From contig NZ_BMGD01000005.1 in assembly GCF_014639875.1 (NCBI RefSeq), positions 248,001-312,000 on the forward strand: a DNA stretch of 64,000 nt, written 5' to 3'. Numbering within the stretch: the stretch's first letter is position 1; the number at the start of each line of letters is the position of its first letter. This stretch comes from Blastomonas aquatica. Lineage in GTDB: Bacteria; Pseudomonadota; Alphaproteobacteria; Sphingomonadales; Sphingomonadaceae. Positions 1-11,189 of the stretch are shown piece after piece. Below the pieces are notes generated by a model. That model had not been told where the DNA came from and did not search any database. It worked only from the letters and a program-made list of their open reading frames with translations. The position numbers were made by a program, and so were the translations under genes.

Positions 1-1
1 T

Positions 2-622
2 TCGGATGCGCAGTGGGACCAGATTGCCGAGACGGTCGCCGCCAAGCGGCTGTTTCCGCTGATCGATCTGGCCTATCACGGGCTGGGTCATGGCTTCGAG
101 GCCGATGGCTATGGATTGCGTGCCGTGCTCGCCAAGGTGCCCGAGGCGCTGATCGCCTATAGCTGCGACAAGAACTTCGGCCTGTATCGCGAGCGCGTCG
201 GTGCATTGTACGTGATGTCCGAAAGCGCAAGCCAGCAGCCCGCGATCCAGTCCAACCTCGCGGCCCTTGCGCGCGCCAACTGGTCGATGCCACCCGATCA
301 CGGCGCGGCATCGGTGCGGATCATTCTGGAGGACGAAGGCCTGACCAAGATCTGGCTCGACGAGCTGGAATCGATGCGGGCGCGGATGCGCGGGGTTCGT
401 GATGCTCTGGCGGCGCATCAGGCGATCGGATCGGTCAATCTGTCCGCGGTCGGCCAGCAGAACGGTCTGTTCTCGGTGCTGCAGCTCAGCCCCGAACAGA
501 TCGCCGCGTTGCGCGCTGATTATGGCGTGTACATGGCGGGATCGGGCCGGATCAATATCGCAGGCTTTACCGATGCCAACATCCCGCATTTCATCGAGGG
601 ACTGCGCGCGGTCACCGCGTAA
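2..622 (+). CDS. Aspartate/aromatic amino acid aminotransferase, 3' part
   Basis: This is the C-terminal part of a fold-type I, PLP-dependent class I aminotransferase of the AspC/TyrB family; the 5' end lies outside the window and the frame is open from base 2. The visible protein has the Asp/Tyr-binding stretch DLAYHGLGHGF, then the PLP-lysine motif SCDKNFGLYRERVG (the K forms the Schiff base), and ends with the substrate-arginine region GRINIAGF, all in the usual order. Such enzymes move an amino group between aspartate or aromatic amino acids and 2-oxoglutarate in the cytoplasm. Which substrate it prefers cannot be told from this part. It converges with dsbD 22 bases downstream. Confidence 0.9.
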   Translation, partial: SDAQWDQIAETVAAKRLFPLIDLAYHGLGHGFEADGYGLRAVLAKVPEALIAYSCDKNFGLYRERVGALYVMSESASQQPAIQSNLAALARANWSMPPDHGAASVRIILEDEGLTKIWLDELESMRARMRGVRDALAAHQAIGSVNLSAVGQQNGLFSVLQLSPEQIAALRADYGVYMAGSGRINIAGFTDANIPHFIEGLRAVTA

Positions 623-644
623 GCGGGACGATCGACCGCTACGG

Positions 645-2717
645 TCAGCCGACCAACGCGGTCAGCGTGTCCACGGTCAGCACCTGCGGCAGAATGACAG
701 GCGCGCTGCCGGGTTTGTACCACACGTACAGTGGTACGCCCGAGCGGCCCTGCGCCTCGAGATAGCGGCTGATCTCGGCGTCGCGGCGGGTCCAGTCGCC
801 TTCGAGCACGACCACGCCTGCCTGCTTGAAGGCGGCGGCGGTCGCCTCGCGTTGGATCGCGGCGGCCTCGTTCGCCTTGCAGGTGATGCACCAGTCGGCG
901 GTGAAATAGGCGAACACCGGGGTATTTGCGCTGCGCAGTTCGGCCAGCTTTGCTTCGCTGAACACCTGCGTCGGCAGGGTCGCATTGGCCGAAGTCCGGG
1001 GCGATGAAGCGCCTGCAGCCATCGGCAGCAGCACGATCGCGGCGATTGCGCTGGCAAGTGCCGGCACCAGCGGCACCCAGCCGCTACGGCCGCCCGCTTG
1101 CCGCGCGCCCAGCCACCACAGCAGCATCGCCAGCAGCATCGCGGCGGCAAGGCCCCACAGCACGCCGGTGTTGCCCGTCTGCTGACCCAGAAGCCAGATC
1201 AATGCCAGCGCAGTGAGGAACATCGGCACCGCCATGATCCGGCGGAAGGTTGCCATCCATGCGCCGGGACGGGGAAGGCGGCGCCGCAGGGCGGGGATGA
1301 ACCCGATCGCCAGGAACGGCAGCGCCAGCCCAAGGCCGAGCCCGGCAAACACCAGCAGCGCAGCGGGCACCGGCAGGATCAGCGCGCTGCCCATTGCGGC
1401 GGCCATAAACGGCGCGGTGCACGGCGTGGCGACAAAGGCGGCAAGCGCGCCGGTCCAGAATGATCCTGTAGCGCCGGACTTTGCCGTGAGGCTGGAGCCT
1501 GCCGAGATGCTGCCGAACTCGAACAATCCGGCGAGGTTGAACGATATCGCGGTGACCAGCAGCAGCAGCGCCAGGATGATCCTCGGATCCTGTAGCTGGA
1601 ACGCCCAGCCGATCTGCTCGCCGCCCGCACGCAGCGCAAGCAGCAGCCCGCCGAGCGCAACGCAGACCAGAACGATGCCTGCGGTATAGGCAAGCGCATC
1701 GCGGCGCGCCGCGCGCTCGTCGCCGCCTGCCTTGGCGAGGCTGATCGCCTTGAGGCTGAGGATCGGGAAGACGCAGGGCATGATGTTGAGCAGCAACCCG
1801 CCGAGCAGCGCGCCGCCCAGTGCGGTTGCCAGCAAAGCGAGTACGTCGCCTGAAGGTTCCTCTGCTGCAGCCGCATCGATCCGCACGCCGCCGGGGGCGA
1901 CCGTGCCAGCCTGCGCGACGAGTTCCAGCCCCAGATGCTCGCCGATGCGCAGCACGCCCGCCAGCGGCCCGGTTAACGTGCCGCTTGCCTCGGTCTGGAC
2001 GATCAGCCGGTCGCCATCACGGAAGAACGCCTGGGGCGCCCGATAGCTGACGCCCGGATCGGTGCTCGGGAAGAAATAGGGTGCATCGATCGCGCCACCG
2101 GCGGGATAGGGAATGGCGATACGGATGATCTGGCCATCGACCTGATACGTCGCCTGTGAGCCCAAAGGTGCGGGCAGGCGCTGGCGCCAACCGTCGAACC
2201 GGCTGCGGTCCGCTTTGCTGATCGCGCCATCCCCTGCGGTCAGGCTGGTGGTCAGCGTCGTGCTTTCGGGCACGCAGATCTCGTCGGTGCAGGCCAGCCA
2301 GTCGGCCTTGACCGAGATCGGCAGGCGGGTGCCGGGGCGAACCGAGGGATCGATCGTCAACGCCACCAGAGGCGCATAAGGGCCTTCGAACACATAGTTC
2401 ATCAGCCCGGCGATGATCAGCGTTTCGGGCACGGGGTAGCGCAGTTGTGCGGTGGTGACGCCGTTGGGCAGGTCCCAGGTCAGCGTCATGCCAAGCCCGG
2501 CATCGCCCGGGTTCTGCCAGTATCCGTGCCAGCCCGATTTCGGCGTCATCGCAAAGGCAAGGTCGATCGTGCTGCCGGGTGCGGGCGCAGCGCTTTCGGC
2601 GACCAGCGAGGCGGCGATGTTGTTGGGCCCGCGCTGCAGCGGTTGCGCAGCGGCGGGAAGGGCAAGCCCCGCCAGCAGACATGCGCCCAGCAGCGCCCGG
2701 AAAATCGCCATCATCAT
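645..2717 (-). CDS. dsbD: Thiol:disulfide interchange protein DsbD
   Basis: About 690 aa inner-membrane protein that passes electrons from cytoplasmic thioredoxin to periplasmic thiol proteins. A signal peptide (about residues 1-24, ending AAAQ) is followed by a periplasmic DsbD-N-like domain, a DsbD/CcdA-type membrane domain with the two redox cysteines in MPCVFP (near 313) and TPCTAPF (near 430), and a C-terminal thioredoxin domain with WCITCK (near 609-612). All six expected redox cysteine positions of the three-module relay appear to be present, although the N-terminal pair (CTDEIC) is only inferred. The reading frame is open further upstream to 2969, but that would overlap the next gene. 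I chose the ATG cluster at 2711-2717 because the signal peptide starts there. Confidence 0.88.
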   Translation of the reverse strand: MMMAIFRALLGACLLAGLALPAAAQPLQRGPNNIAASLVAESAAPAPGSTIDLAFAMTPKSGWHGYWQNPGDAGLGMTLTWDLPNGVTTAQLRYPVPETLIIAGLMNYVFEGPYAPLVALTIDPSVRPGTRLPISVKADWLACTDEICVPESTTLTTSLTAGDGAISKADRSRFDGWRQRLPAPLGSQATYQVDGQIIRIAIPYPAGGAIDAPYFFPSTDPGVSYRAPQAFFRDGDRLIVQTEASGTLTGPLAGVLRIGEHLGLELVAQAGTVAPGGVRIDAAAAEEPSGDVLALLATALGGALLGGLLLNIMPCVFPILSLKAISLAKAGGDERAARRDALAYTAGIVLVCVALGGLLLALRAGGEQIGWAFQLQDPRIILALLLLVTAISFNLAGLFEFGSISAGSSLTAKSGATGSFWTGALAAFVATPCTAPFMAAAMGSALILPVPAALLVFAGLGLGLALPFLAIGFIPALRRRLPRPGAWMATFRRIMAVPMFLTALALIWLLGQQTGNTGVLWGLAAAMLLAMLLWWLGARQAGGRSGWVPLVPALASAIAAIVLLPMAAGASSPRTSANATLPTQVFSEAKLAELRSANTPVFAYFTADWCITCKANEAAAIQREATAAAFKQAGVVVLEGDWTRRDAEISRYLEAQGRSGVPLYVWYKPGSAPVILPQVLTVDTLTALVG

Positions 2718-2793
2718 GCGCCGCCATGTAGAAGTTTTCAGGGCAAATACCAATGGCCCATCAGCGCCTGTTTCGTCAGGCTCTGCGGCGCGG

Positions 2794-3732
2794 TTACCGC
2801 TGGTCGTAACGACCAACACCCTTGCCCAGCCGGTTCTCCCCCAGCGGGATGGCATCGCGGCTCCAGTTGGCGACGAACCAGGTGTTGCGCGAGACGCCGG
2901 GGGCGAGGGTGGCGCTGTTGTCGAAGATCTGCAGGCCCGCGGACGAATAGCTGCGGCCTTCTGCGGCAACCGCGATGAACGCCGACCAGTTTTCCTTGTT
3001 TTCGCCTTGCACGAAGATGTTGCGGGTGATCTCGCCGCTGGCGCCGCCGGGCAGGTCGATCATGTAGTTGCTGCCATTGCCGTTGCTGTCATCGAAGCTC
3101 GAATCGGTGATGCTGACCTGCGCCGCGCGGCTTTTGACATAGTGTCCGCCCTGGCCCCGTTCGAAGCGCGAGCGGGTGACGGTGAGCGCGCCATAATCGC
3201 CGATATAGATCGAGTGCGCGCAATCCGATGCGCACAACCCCAGCCCCGAAAAGCTGCTCCTGTCGATTACGATCCGCCCGGATGTGTTCGCGCCGGTCAG
3301 GATGCCCTGCTGGCTGTCGCGGAACAGGCTGTTGACCACGGTCAAATCGCCGCGCTCAAGCCGGATGCCCGCGCCGTTCTCGTCGGGCACCGCGATGTTC
3401 TGGAAGATCAGCCCTTCGACGCGGGCGGTCTTTCCGCGCAGCACCAAGGTTGCCTTGTCTTCGCACACGCCGCCATCGAAGATCGCGGTTCCCGGCGTGA
3501 CCGCGCGAAAGGTGATGTTGCCCGATTCCTGCACTGCGCAGTCGCGCCAGGTGCCGGGCTGGACCTCAATCGTCCCGCTGCCATTGCCGATCCGCGACAC
3601 CGCATCGGCGAGCGAGCGATATTCCTTCCCGGTTTCGGCGATCCGATAGGGCAGGGGGCGGTTCTGAGCGGAAAGCGGAACAGCGATGCTGGCGAGCAGC
3701 GTGGCGAAGAGGACGATGCGGAGAAGTGTCAT
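2794..3732 (-). CDS. Secreted right-handed parallel beta-helix protein
   Basis: 312 aa. A signal peptide with the cleavage region PLSAQ (about residue 22) precedes a series of short beta-rungs of the type G-I-x-L-x-x-x-x-L-x-V-x-N-S-x-F and I-V-I-D-R-S-S-F, typical of NosD/pectate-lyase-like beta-helix (PbH1) folds. Pairs of cysteines (CAVQ, CED, LCASDCA) suggest disulfides, which would fit a periplasmic or outside location next to dsbD. Beta-helix proteins usually bind or cut polysaccharide; no catalytic residues can be named here, so the substrate is unknown. It is transcribed in the same direction as dsbD with a 76-base gap, possibly together. Confidence 0.75.
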   Translation of the reverse strand: MTLLRIVLFATLLASIAVPLSAQNRPLPYRIAETGKEYRSLADAVSRIGNGSGTIEVQPGTWRDCAVQESGNITFRAVTPGTAIFDGGVCEDKATLVLRGKTARVEGLIFQNIAVPDENGAGIRLERGDLTVVNSLFRDSQQGILTGANTSGRIVIDRSSFSGLGLCASDCAHSIYIGDYGALTVTRSRFERGQGGHYVKSRAAQVSITDSSFDDSNGNGSNYMIDLPGGASGEITRNIFVQGENKENWSAFIAVAAEGRSYSSAGLQIFDNSATLAPGVSRNTWFVANWSRDAIPLGENRLGKGVGRYDQR

Positions 3733-3799
3733 GTGGCAGACAATAGCATCTGCACTGAACTTTGCGCGGATTTAGACGGTTAACACGGCCCCCGTCCCT

Positions 3800-5086
3800 T
3801 CAAGGGACAGCGCTGGGCCCGTTCGTTACCACATCATCGGTTACCGGCTCGTGCTTGTGCTTGCGGCCATAGACCAGATCGAACAGCGGCGATGCCATGA
3901 AGGTCGTGACGATCGCCATGATCACCAGCATCGAGAACAGTGCAGGGCCGATGATGCCGCGTTGCAGCCCGATATTGATGATGATCAGCTCCATCATCCC
4001 GCGCGCGTTCATCAGCGCGCCGATCGCCATCGCAGTCGAGACATCCTGCCCGGTCAGCCGTGCCGCGACATAGCAGGCGACGCCCTTGGCGAGGATCGAG
4101 GCCGCGAGGATGCCCATCGCGATCGCCAGCAATTCGGCGTTGTTGACGACGGTCAGCTGGGTGTTGAGGCCCGAATAGGCGAAGAACATCGGGATCAGCA
4201 GCACCATAACGATCGGCTCGAGCTGACGCTGCACATCGGTGGCCAGCACGCCGCGCGGCATGCAGATACCCAGCACGAAGCCGCCCAGCACCGCGTGGAT
4301 GCCGATGAAGTCCATGGCGAACGCGGCCAGCATAAACAGCACCAAAACCACCGCCAGCATGGTGTGCGTGACCTTGCCGTCACGCTCGGCGATCCGGCCA
4401 AGAGGAGCCAGCAGCCGACGTCCGTAGATCAGCATGAACGCGGCAAAGGCTGCGCCGCCCGCGATCGCCTTGATCGCCACGCCCGGACCGTCGCCGAAGC
4501 TGGCGAGCACGATCGCGAGCACAGTCCATGCCGCGGCATCATCGATCGCGCCTGCCGACAGCGTCAGGCTGCCCAGCCGGGTATTGGTCAGCCCGCGCTC
4601 GTGGATGATCCGCGCAAGCATCGGGAACGCGGTGATCGCGATGCACGCGCCCAGGAACAATGTCGCCTGGAACTGGTTGACATCGCTGGCGAACAATCCG
4701 GGCACCCGTTGCAGCATCGGCGCGAGCACCACCGCGACCAGGAACGGCACCGCCATCCCGGTGAAAGATACGGCTGCCGCGCTGCCCATCTGTGCGCGGA
4801 AATGATCCGAGCGGAAGCCCAGGCCCACGATGAACATGTACAGCCCCACGCCCAGTTGGGCGCAGACGAACAGCACGTTGCGCGTTTCCGCCGGGAACAA
4901 GGCGGATTGCAGATCGGGCAGGAAATAGCCGAAAAGCGAGGGGCCGAGCACCACCCCTGCCATCATTTCACCCACCACCTGGGGCTGACCCAGCCAGCGG
5001 CGCACCGCATAACCGATCAGCCTGCAGGTGGCGATGATCAGCGCTACCTGCACGAAGAAATAGGCGCTGAGTTCAGATGGTGTCAC
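3800..5086 (-). CDS. Cation:proton antiporter, CPA2 family
   Basis: 428 aa integral membrane protein with about 12 hydrophobic segments. The N-terminal half has the family signature around QPQVVGEMMAGVVLGPS, and the middle has SAGAIDDAAAW, where the adjacent aspartates match the ion-binding DD pair of electrogenic CPA2 antiporters. There is no C-terminal TrkA-N/RCK domain, so it resembles the short KefB/NapA-like members and not full-length Kef channels. Expected role: Na+ or K+/H+ exchange for pH and ion balance at the inner membrane. The start is GTG at 5086; no ATG gives a better N-terminus. It is separated by 86 bases from the methionine operon downstream end, on the same strand. Confidence 0.88.
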   Translation of the reverse strand: MTPSELSAYFFVQVALIIATCRLIGYAVRRWLGQPQVVGEMMAGVVLGPSLFGYFLPDLQSALFPAETRNVLFVCAQLGVGLYMFIVGLGFRSDHFRAQMGSAAAVSFTGMAVPFLVAVVLAPMLQRVPGLFASDVNQFQATLFLGACIAITAFPMLARIIHERGLTNTRLGSLTLSAGAIDDAAAWTVLAIVLASFGDGPGVAIKAIAGGAAFAAFMLIYGRRLLAPLGRIAERDGKVTHTMLAVVLVLFMLAAFAMDFIGIHAVLGGFVLGICMPRGVLATDVQRQLEPIVMVLLIPMFFAYSGLNTQLTVVNNAELLAIAMGILAASILAKGVACYVAARLTGQDVSTAMAIGALMNARGMMELIIINIGLQRGIIGPALFSMLVIMAIVTTFMASPLFDLVYGRKHKHEPVTDDVVTNGPSAVP

Positions 5087-5172
5087 GTGACTTGAGGCCC
5101 CTCCCGGGGCCGGTCGATGCCTCGCCCCTGCAGGATGTCGCGGTTTACAAGACCAGAGTCAATAATTGCCGG

Positions 5173-7770
<2,598 letters not shown>

Positions 7771-7780
7771 TTTGTATACC

Positions 7781-7884
7781 TTCTCCCTCTCCCCTTCAGG
7801 GGAGAGGGCCGGGGAGAGGGGAATATGCGGAGAGGGTCGAGTGGCTCCCCCTCTCCCAACCCTCTCCCCTCAAGGGGAGAGGGC
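7781..7884. repeat. Double-hairpin palindromic repeat between the two metH halves
   Basis: Two near-identical hairpins lie about 50 bases apart. The first has arms CCCTCTCCCC (7785-7794) and GGGGAGAGGG (7799-7808) with loop TTCA; the second has the same arms at 7860-7869 and 7874-7883 with loop TCAA. Because the outer and inner arms are the same, long-range pairing between the two hairpins is also possible. It looks like a dispersed intergenic repeat (REP/BIME-like). In the transcript it sits between two cistrons whose products should be made in equal amounts, so it may affect mRNA stability or termination; that part is inference. Confidence 0.75.
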
Positions 7885-7892
7885 TCTCTGGA

Positions 7893-8939
7893 TCAAGCCG
7901 CCATCGTGAACGGCTCCAGCCCGGCCAGCCGCGTTTGGACCGGCGGAGTGGGAACCGCGCGGGGCTGCGCATCGGCGACGGCGCGTGCAATCGCGCCGAT
8001 GTGCGCAGGCGTGGTGCCGCAGCAGCCGCCGACGATGTTGATCAGCCCATCCTTGAGCCAGACCTTGATCAGCTCGGCAGTGTGCTCGGGCAACTCGTCA
8101 TATTGGCCAAGATCGTTGGGTAGGCCCGCATTGGGATAGGCCATCACCAAGGTATCGGCCTGCCGCGCAAGCGCCGCCAGATGCGGGCGCAGCAGGTCGG
8201 CGCCGAACGAGCAGTTGAGCCCGATGGTCAGCGGCTTGATATGCCGCACCGCGTGCCAGAACGCCTCGACCGTATGGCCTGACAGGTTGCGTCCGGCCAT
8301 GTCGGTGATGGTCATCGAGATCATGATCGGCACCTCGCGCCCGGCCGCTTCCGCCGCGTCGCGCGCAGCCATCGCGGCGGATTTGGCGTTCAAGGTGTCG
8401 AAGATCGTCTCGATCAGGATGAAGTCCACCCCGCCTTCGACCAGCGCATCGCACTGTTCGCGATAGACGTCGCGCATCGTGTCGAAATCGACCTCGCGAT
8501 AGCCCGGATCGTTGACGTCGGGCGAGAGCGACAGCGTCTTGTTGGTCGGGCCGATCGCGCCTGCGACGAAGCGCGGCTTGCCGTCGCGCGCTTCTGCGGC
8601 GTTGGCTTCCTCGCGCGCGACCCGGGCGGATTCCAAGTTGATCTCGCGCACCAGATGCTCGGCGCCGTAATCGGCCTGGCTGATCCGGTTGGCGCTGAAG
8701 GTGTTGGTCTCGATGATGTCCGATCCCGCGTCCAGATAGGCGCGGTGAATCCCAGCGATCACCGCCGGGCAGGTCAGCGCGAGGATGTCGTTGTTGCCTT
8801 TCTGGTCATGCGTGAAGTCGAGGGCGCCGCGGAAATCCTCCTCGGTCAGCTTGGCCGCCTGGATCGCGGTGCCATAGCCGCCATCGAGCATCATGATGCG
8901 GGTCGCAGCGATCGACTTGAGCTTCTCGGCAGGGGTCAC
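7893..8939 (-). CDS. metH: Methionine synthase, homocysteine-binding half
   Basis: 348 aa homocysteine S-methyltransferase-type TIM barrel that corresponds to the N-terminal domain of full-length MetH. The three zinc-binding cysteines are visible: one in [11 protein letters not shown] (near residue 242) and two in [13 protein letters not shown] (near 305-306). The N-terminus has the family pattern [10 protein letters not shown]. Alone it can only bind and activate homocysteine; it needs the methyl-cobalamin half encoded just downstream. The start is GTG at 8939, which overlaps the metF stop in a GTGA arrangement, so translation of the two is probably coupled. Confidence 0.95.
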   Translation of the reverse strand: MTPAEKLKSIAATRIMMLDGGYGTAIQAAKLTEEDFRGALDFTHDQKGNNDILALTCPAVIAGIHRAYLDAGSDIIETNTFSANRISQADYGAEHLVREINLESARVAREEANAAEARDGKPRFVAGAIGPTNKTLSLSPDVNDPGYREVDFDTMRDVYREQCDALVEGGVDFILIETIFDTLNAKSAAMAARDAAEAAGREVPIMISMTITDMAGRNLSGHTVEAFWHAVRHIKPLTIGLNCSFGADLLRPHLAALARQADTLVMAYPNAGLPNDLGQYDELPEHTAELIKVWLKDGLINIVGGCCGTTPAHIGAIARAVADAQPRAVPTPPVQTRLAGLEPFTMAA

Positions 8940-9910
8940 GCGGCGTTCTCCTTAAGAACTGGCTCCTGAAGAACCGGAGCAGCGATCGCGGCCGGCTGGG
9001 CACGCATGCCCAGCAGATGACAGATCGCAAAGCTGAGCTCGGCCCGGTTGAGGGTGTAGAAATGGAAGTGGCGTACGCCGCCCGAATAGAGCCTGCGGCA
9101 CAGCTCGGCCGCCACGGTGGCCGCGACGAGCTGGCGCGTGGTCGGGTGGTCGTCCAGGCCTTCGAACAGATCGTTCATCCACTGCGGAATTTCAGTGCCG
9201 CACATTCCGGCAATCTTGCGCGTGGTGGCGACATTGCTGACCGGCAGGATGCCCGGCAGGATCGGCGCAGTGATCCCCGCCTTGGCATAGGTGTCGCGGA
9301 AGCGGAAGAACGCCTCGGGCGAGAAGAAGAACTGGGTGATCGCCTGGTCGGCACCGGCGTCGATCTTGCGCTTCAGATTGTCGATATCGCTGTCCGGGCA
9401 GTTCGCATCGGGGTGGGTCTCGGGATAGGCCGCGACCGAAATCTCGAACGGCGCGACCTTCTTCAGGCCGGTGACGAGCTCTGCGGCGCTGGCATAGCCG
9501 CCGGGATGCGGCGCAAACTTCTCGCCCGCGCGCGGCGGATCACCGCGCAGCGCGACGATGTGGCGCACGCCGGCATTCCAGTAATTCTGCGCGATCTCGT
9601 CGATCTCGTCGCGGGTCGCATCGACGCAGGTCAGGTGCGCGGCGGCGGGAATTGGGGTTTCAGCGGCGATCCGTGCGACGGTGGCATGCGTGCGTTCGCG
9701 GGTCGATCCGCCCGCGCCATAGGTCACCGAGACGAACTTGGGGCTCAGCGGCGCCAACGTGGTCAGCGTTTCCCACAAGGTCTCTTCCATCTTCTCGGTC
9801 TTGGGCGGGAAGAATTCAAAGCTCACCTCGACATCGCCAGCAAGTCCGGCGAACAGCGGGGTGCCAAGCGCCTCGCGCGCTTCGGACAGTTGTTTGAGCG
9901 ACAGGGTCAT
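8936..9910 (-). CDS. metF: 5,10-methylenetetrahydrofolate reductase
   Basis: 324 aa FAD-dependent TIM-barrel enzyme that reduces 5,10-methylene-THF to 5-methyl-THF, the methyl donor for the MetH pair encoded next to it. Family patterns are clear: EVSFEFFPPKTEKMEE with the catalytic Glu near the N-terminus, SVTYGAGGSTRERT, HLTCVDATRDEI, and QFFFSPEAFFRFRD. The ATG start overlaps the stop of the upstream regulator gene (ATGA), and its own stop overlaps the GTG of metH, so three genes form a tight translationally coupled chain. About 20-30 residues precede the conserved EFFPPK motif, which is a normal length for the family. Confidence 0.96.
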   Translation of the reverse strand: MTLSLKQLSEAREALGTPLFAGLAGDVEVSFEFFPPKTEKMEETLWETLTTLAPLSPKFVSVTYGAGGSTRERTHATVARIAAETPIPAAAHLTCVDATRDEIDEIAQNYWNAGVRHIVALRGDPPRAGEKFAPHPGGYASAAELVTGLKKVAPFEISVAAYPETHPDANCPDSDIDNLKRKIDAGADQAITQFFFSPEAFFRFRDTYAKAGITAPILPGILPVSNVATTRKIAGMCGTEIPQWMNDLFEGLDDHPTTRQLVAATVAAELCRRLYSGGVRHFHFYTLNRAELSFAICHLLGMRAQPAAIAAPVLQEPVLKENAA

Positions 9911-10914
9911 GCGGCAGCCTTTCTGGGCGTTGCTTGGTCTATGGGGGTAATCTTAGTTGGCGGAGCCTTGCCTTGGCGCCGCCCCATCCAGATCTTTATC
10001 GTCAGCGCGCCGCCCGAAAGGCTGCGCGTCTCGGTCAGGTCGAACCCGGTGCGGGCCATCATCGCGGCGATCTGGTCATCGGCAAAACCGAGCCGGGCAT
10101 GTGCATCACGCTCGCGCAGTTCCTCCATCGCGTGCGATGCGAAATCGACGATTGCGATTCGCGCGCCGGGGGCAGCGACCCGGCCGGCTTCGTCGATCAC
10201 GCCTTGCGGGTTCTGCGCATAATGCAGCACCTGGTGCAGCAGGATAGTGTCGAAGCCCGAATCCGCGAGCGGCAATGCGTAAAAATCCGCCTGGACCAGA
10301 TCGATCCGGCCCGCAGCGAAATGTTGAAGCTTGGCACGTGCCAGCCGCAGCATTTCGGGACTGCGGTCGAGCGCGGTGCTGTGATCGGCGGAAGATGCGA
10401 ACAGTTCGATCATCCGTCCCGTCCCGGTGCCGATATCCAGCAGGCGGCCCAGCGGGCGTTCGCCGATCAGACCAGCGAGGGCCGATTCGACCTCGTTCTC
10501 GGGCAGATGGAGCGAGCGGATGGCATCCCATTGCCCGGCATGCTGGGCGAAGAAATCGGCAGCGCGCTGTTCACGCTGCGCGCGAATCGCGTCGAGCTGC
10601 GCGCGGTCTTCGGCATGCTGCGTGGCCAGCATCGGTCCGACCGCATCGTCGCGGCGCAAAAACGCATCGAGCAGGCCGGCGGCTTCGGTATCCATCCGGG
10701 GCAGGGCGGGGCGCAGGAAAACCCAGCTGCCCTCCTTGTGCCGTTCGGCAAGTCCGGCTTCAGCCAGAATGCGGACATGGCGCGAGACGCGCGGCTGGCT
10801 CTGGTCGAGCACCGCCGCCAGTTCGCCCACCGAAAGCTCCATCACCTGCAAAAGCAGCACGATGCGCAAACGGCTGTCGTCGGCCAAGGCCTTGAAGAGC
10901 AGCGTCATATCCAT
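9907..10914 (-). CDS. ArsR-family regulator fused to SAM-dependent methyltransferase (SahR-like)
   Basis: About 335 aa. Residues 1-90 form an ArsR-type winged helix (FKALADDSRLRI, then the recognition segment QSQPRVSRHVRIL). The rest is a class I methyltransferase with motif I LLDIGTGTGRMIEL and the post-I acidic region. This fusion heads the metF-metH operon, and ArsR-type SahR proteins are known to repress methionine-cycle genes in Proteobacteria in response to S-adenosylhomocysteine. I infer that the methyltransferase-like domain senses SAM or SAH here. I chose ATG 10914 (MDMTLLFKAL); the longer GTG start at 10923 lies inside the palindrome at 10921-10946 and looks unlikely. There is no clear Shine-Dalgarno sequence, so the mRNA may be nearly leaderless. 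Confidence 0.85.
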   Translation of the reverse strand: MDMTLLFKALADDSRLRIVLLLQVMELSVGELAAVLDQSQPRVSRHVRILAEAGLAERHKEGSWVFLRPALPRMDTEAAGLLDAFLRRDDAVGPMLATQHAEDRAQLDAIRAQREQRAADFFAQHAGQWDAIRSLHLPENEVESALAGLIGERPLGRLLDIGTGTGRMIELFASSADHSTALDRSPEMLRLARAKLQHFAAGRIDLVQADFYALPLADSGFDTILLHQVLHYAQNPQGVIDEAGRVAAPGARIAIVDFASHAMEELRERDAHARLGFADDQIAAMMARTGFDLTETRSLSGGALTIKIWMGRRQGKAPPTKITPIDQATPRKAAA

Positions 10915-10920
10915 GCAAAG

Positions 10921-10946
10921 CACATATAAAGAAATCTTTATATGTG
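10921..10946. promoter_or_regulatory. Operator-like perfect palindrome of the met operon
   Basis: Two perfect 11-base arms, CACATATAAAG at 10921-10931 and CTTTATATGTG at 10936-10946, separated by AAAT. AT-rich palindromes of this shape are typical ArsR-family operators. The site begins 7 bases upstream of the chosen start codon of the ArsR-methyltransferase gene, so bound protein would cover the promoter or transcription start. Autoregulation of the whole metF-metH operon is the simplest reading. Confidence 0.75.
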
Positions 10947-11189
10947 GTCAATGCGGCATATCGCCTAGGCTGCAAAACCCTTGATGCCGCGCGCAGCGCG
11001 GATGTAGAGGGAACGCTTGATCACCCCCTGATCGCTATCCCAACCAAAGTGATTGCAAATGCAAAAAACAGGCGCTAGATGCGCCGGTCCGACAGTGGGG
11101 GCTTGGCTGAAGCTTGTCGGCGCAATTGTGACGTAATTAATTCCTTTTGGGCTGATATTCAGCCAATTAGAACAGGACGGAAGTTCAAG

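Noticed and set aside
2718-2969. Longer N-terminus of dsbD
   Set aside because: It would overlap the beta-helix gene and puts a low-quality stretch before a clear signal peptide.
3851-5095. Plus-strand open frames antisense to the antiporter and metH genes (for example 3851-5095 and 6253-8139)
   Set aside because: High-GC codon bias leaves long antisense frames open; their composition (His, Arg, Gln-rich) and lack of domains show they are shadows.
7771-7892. Cobalamin riboswitch before metH(C)
   Set aside because: The gap holds only the twin-hairpin repeat; no B12-box-like sequence was found.
10915-11040. SAM or SAH riboswitch before the methionine operon
   Set aside because: The only structured element is the short perfect palindrome at the start codon, which fits a protein operator better; no pseudoknot-like pairing or longer leader is seen.
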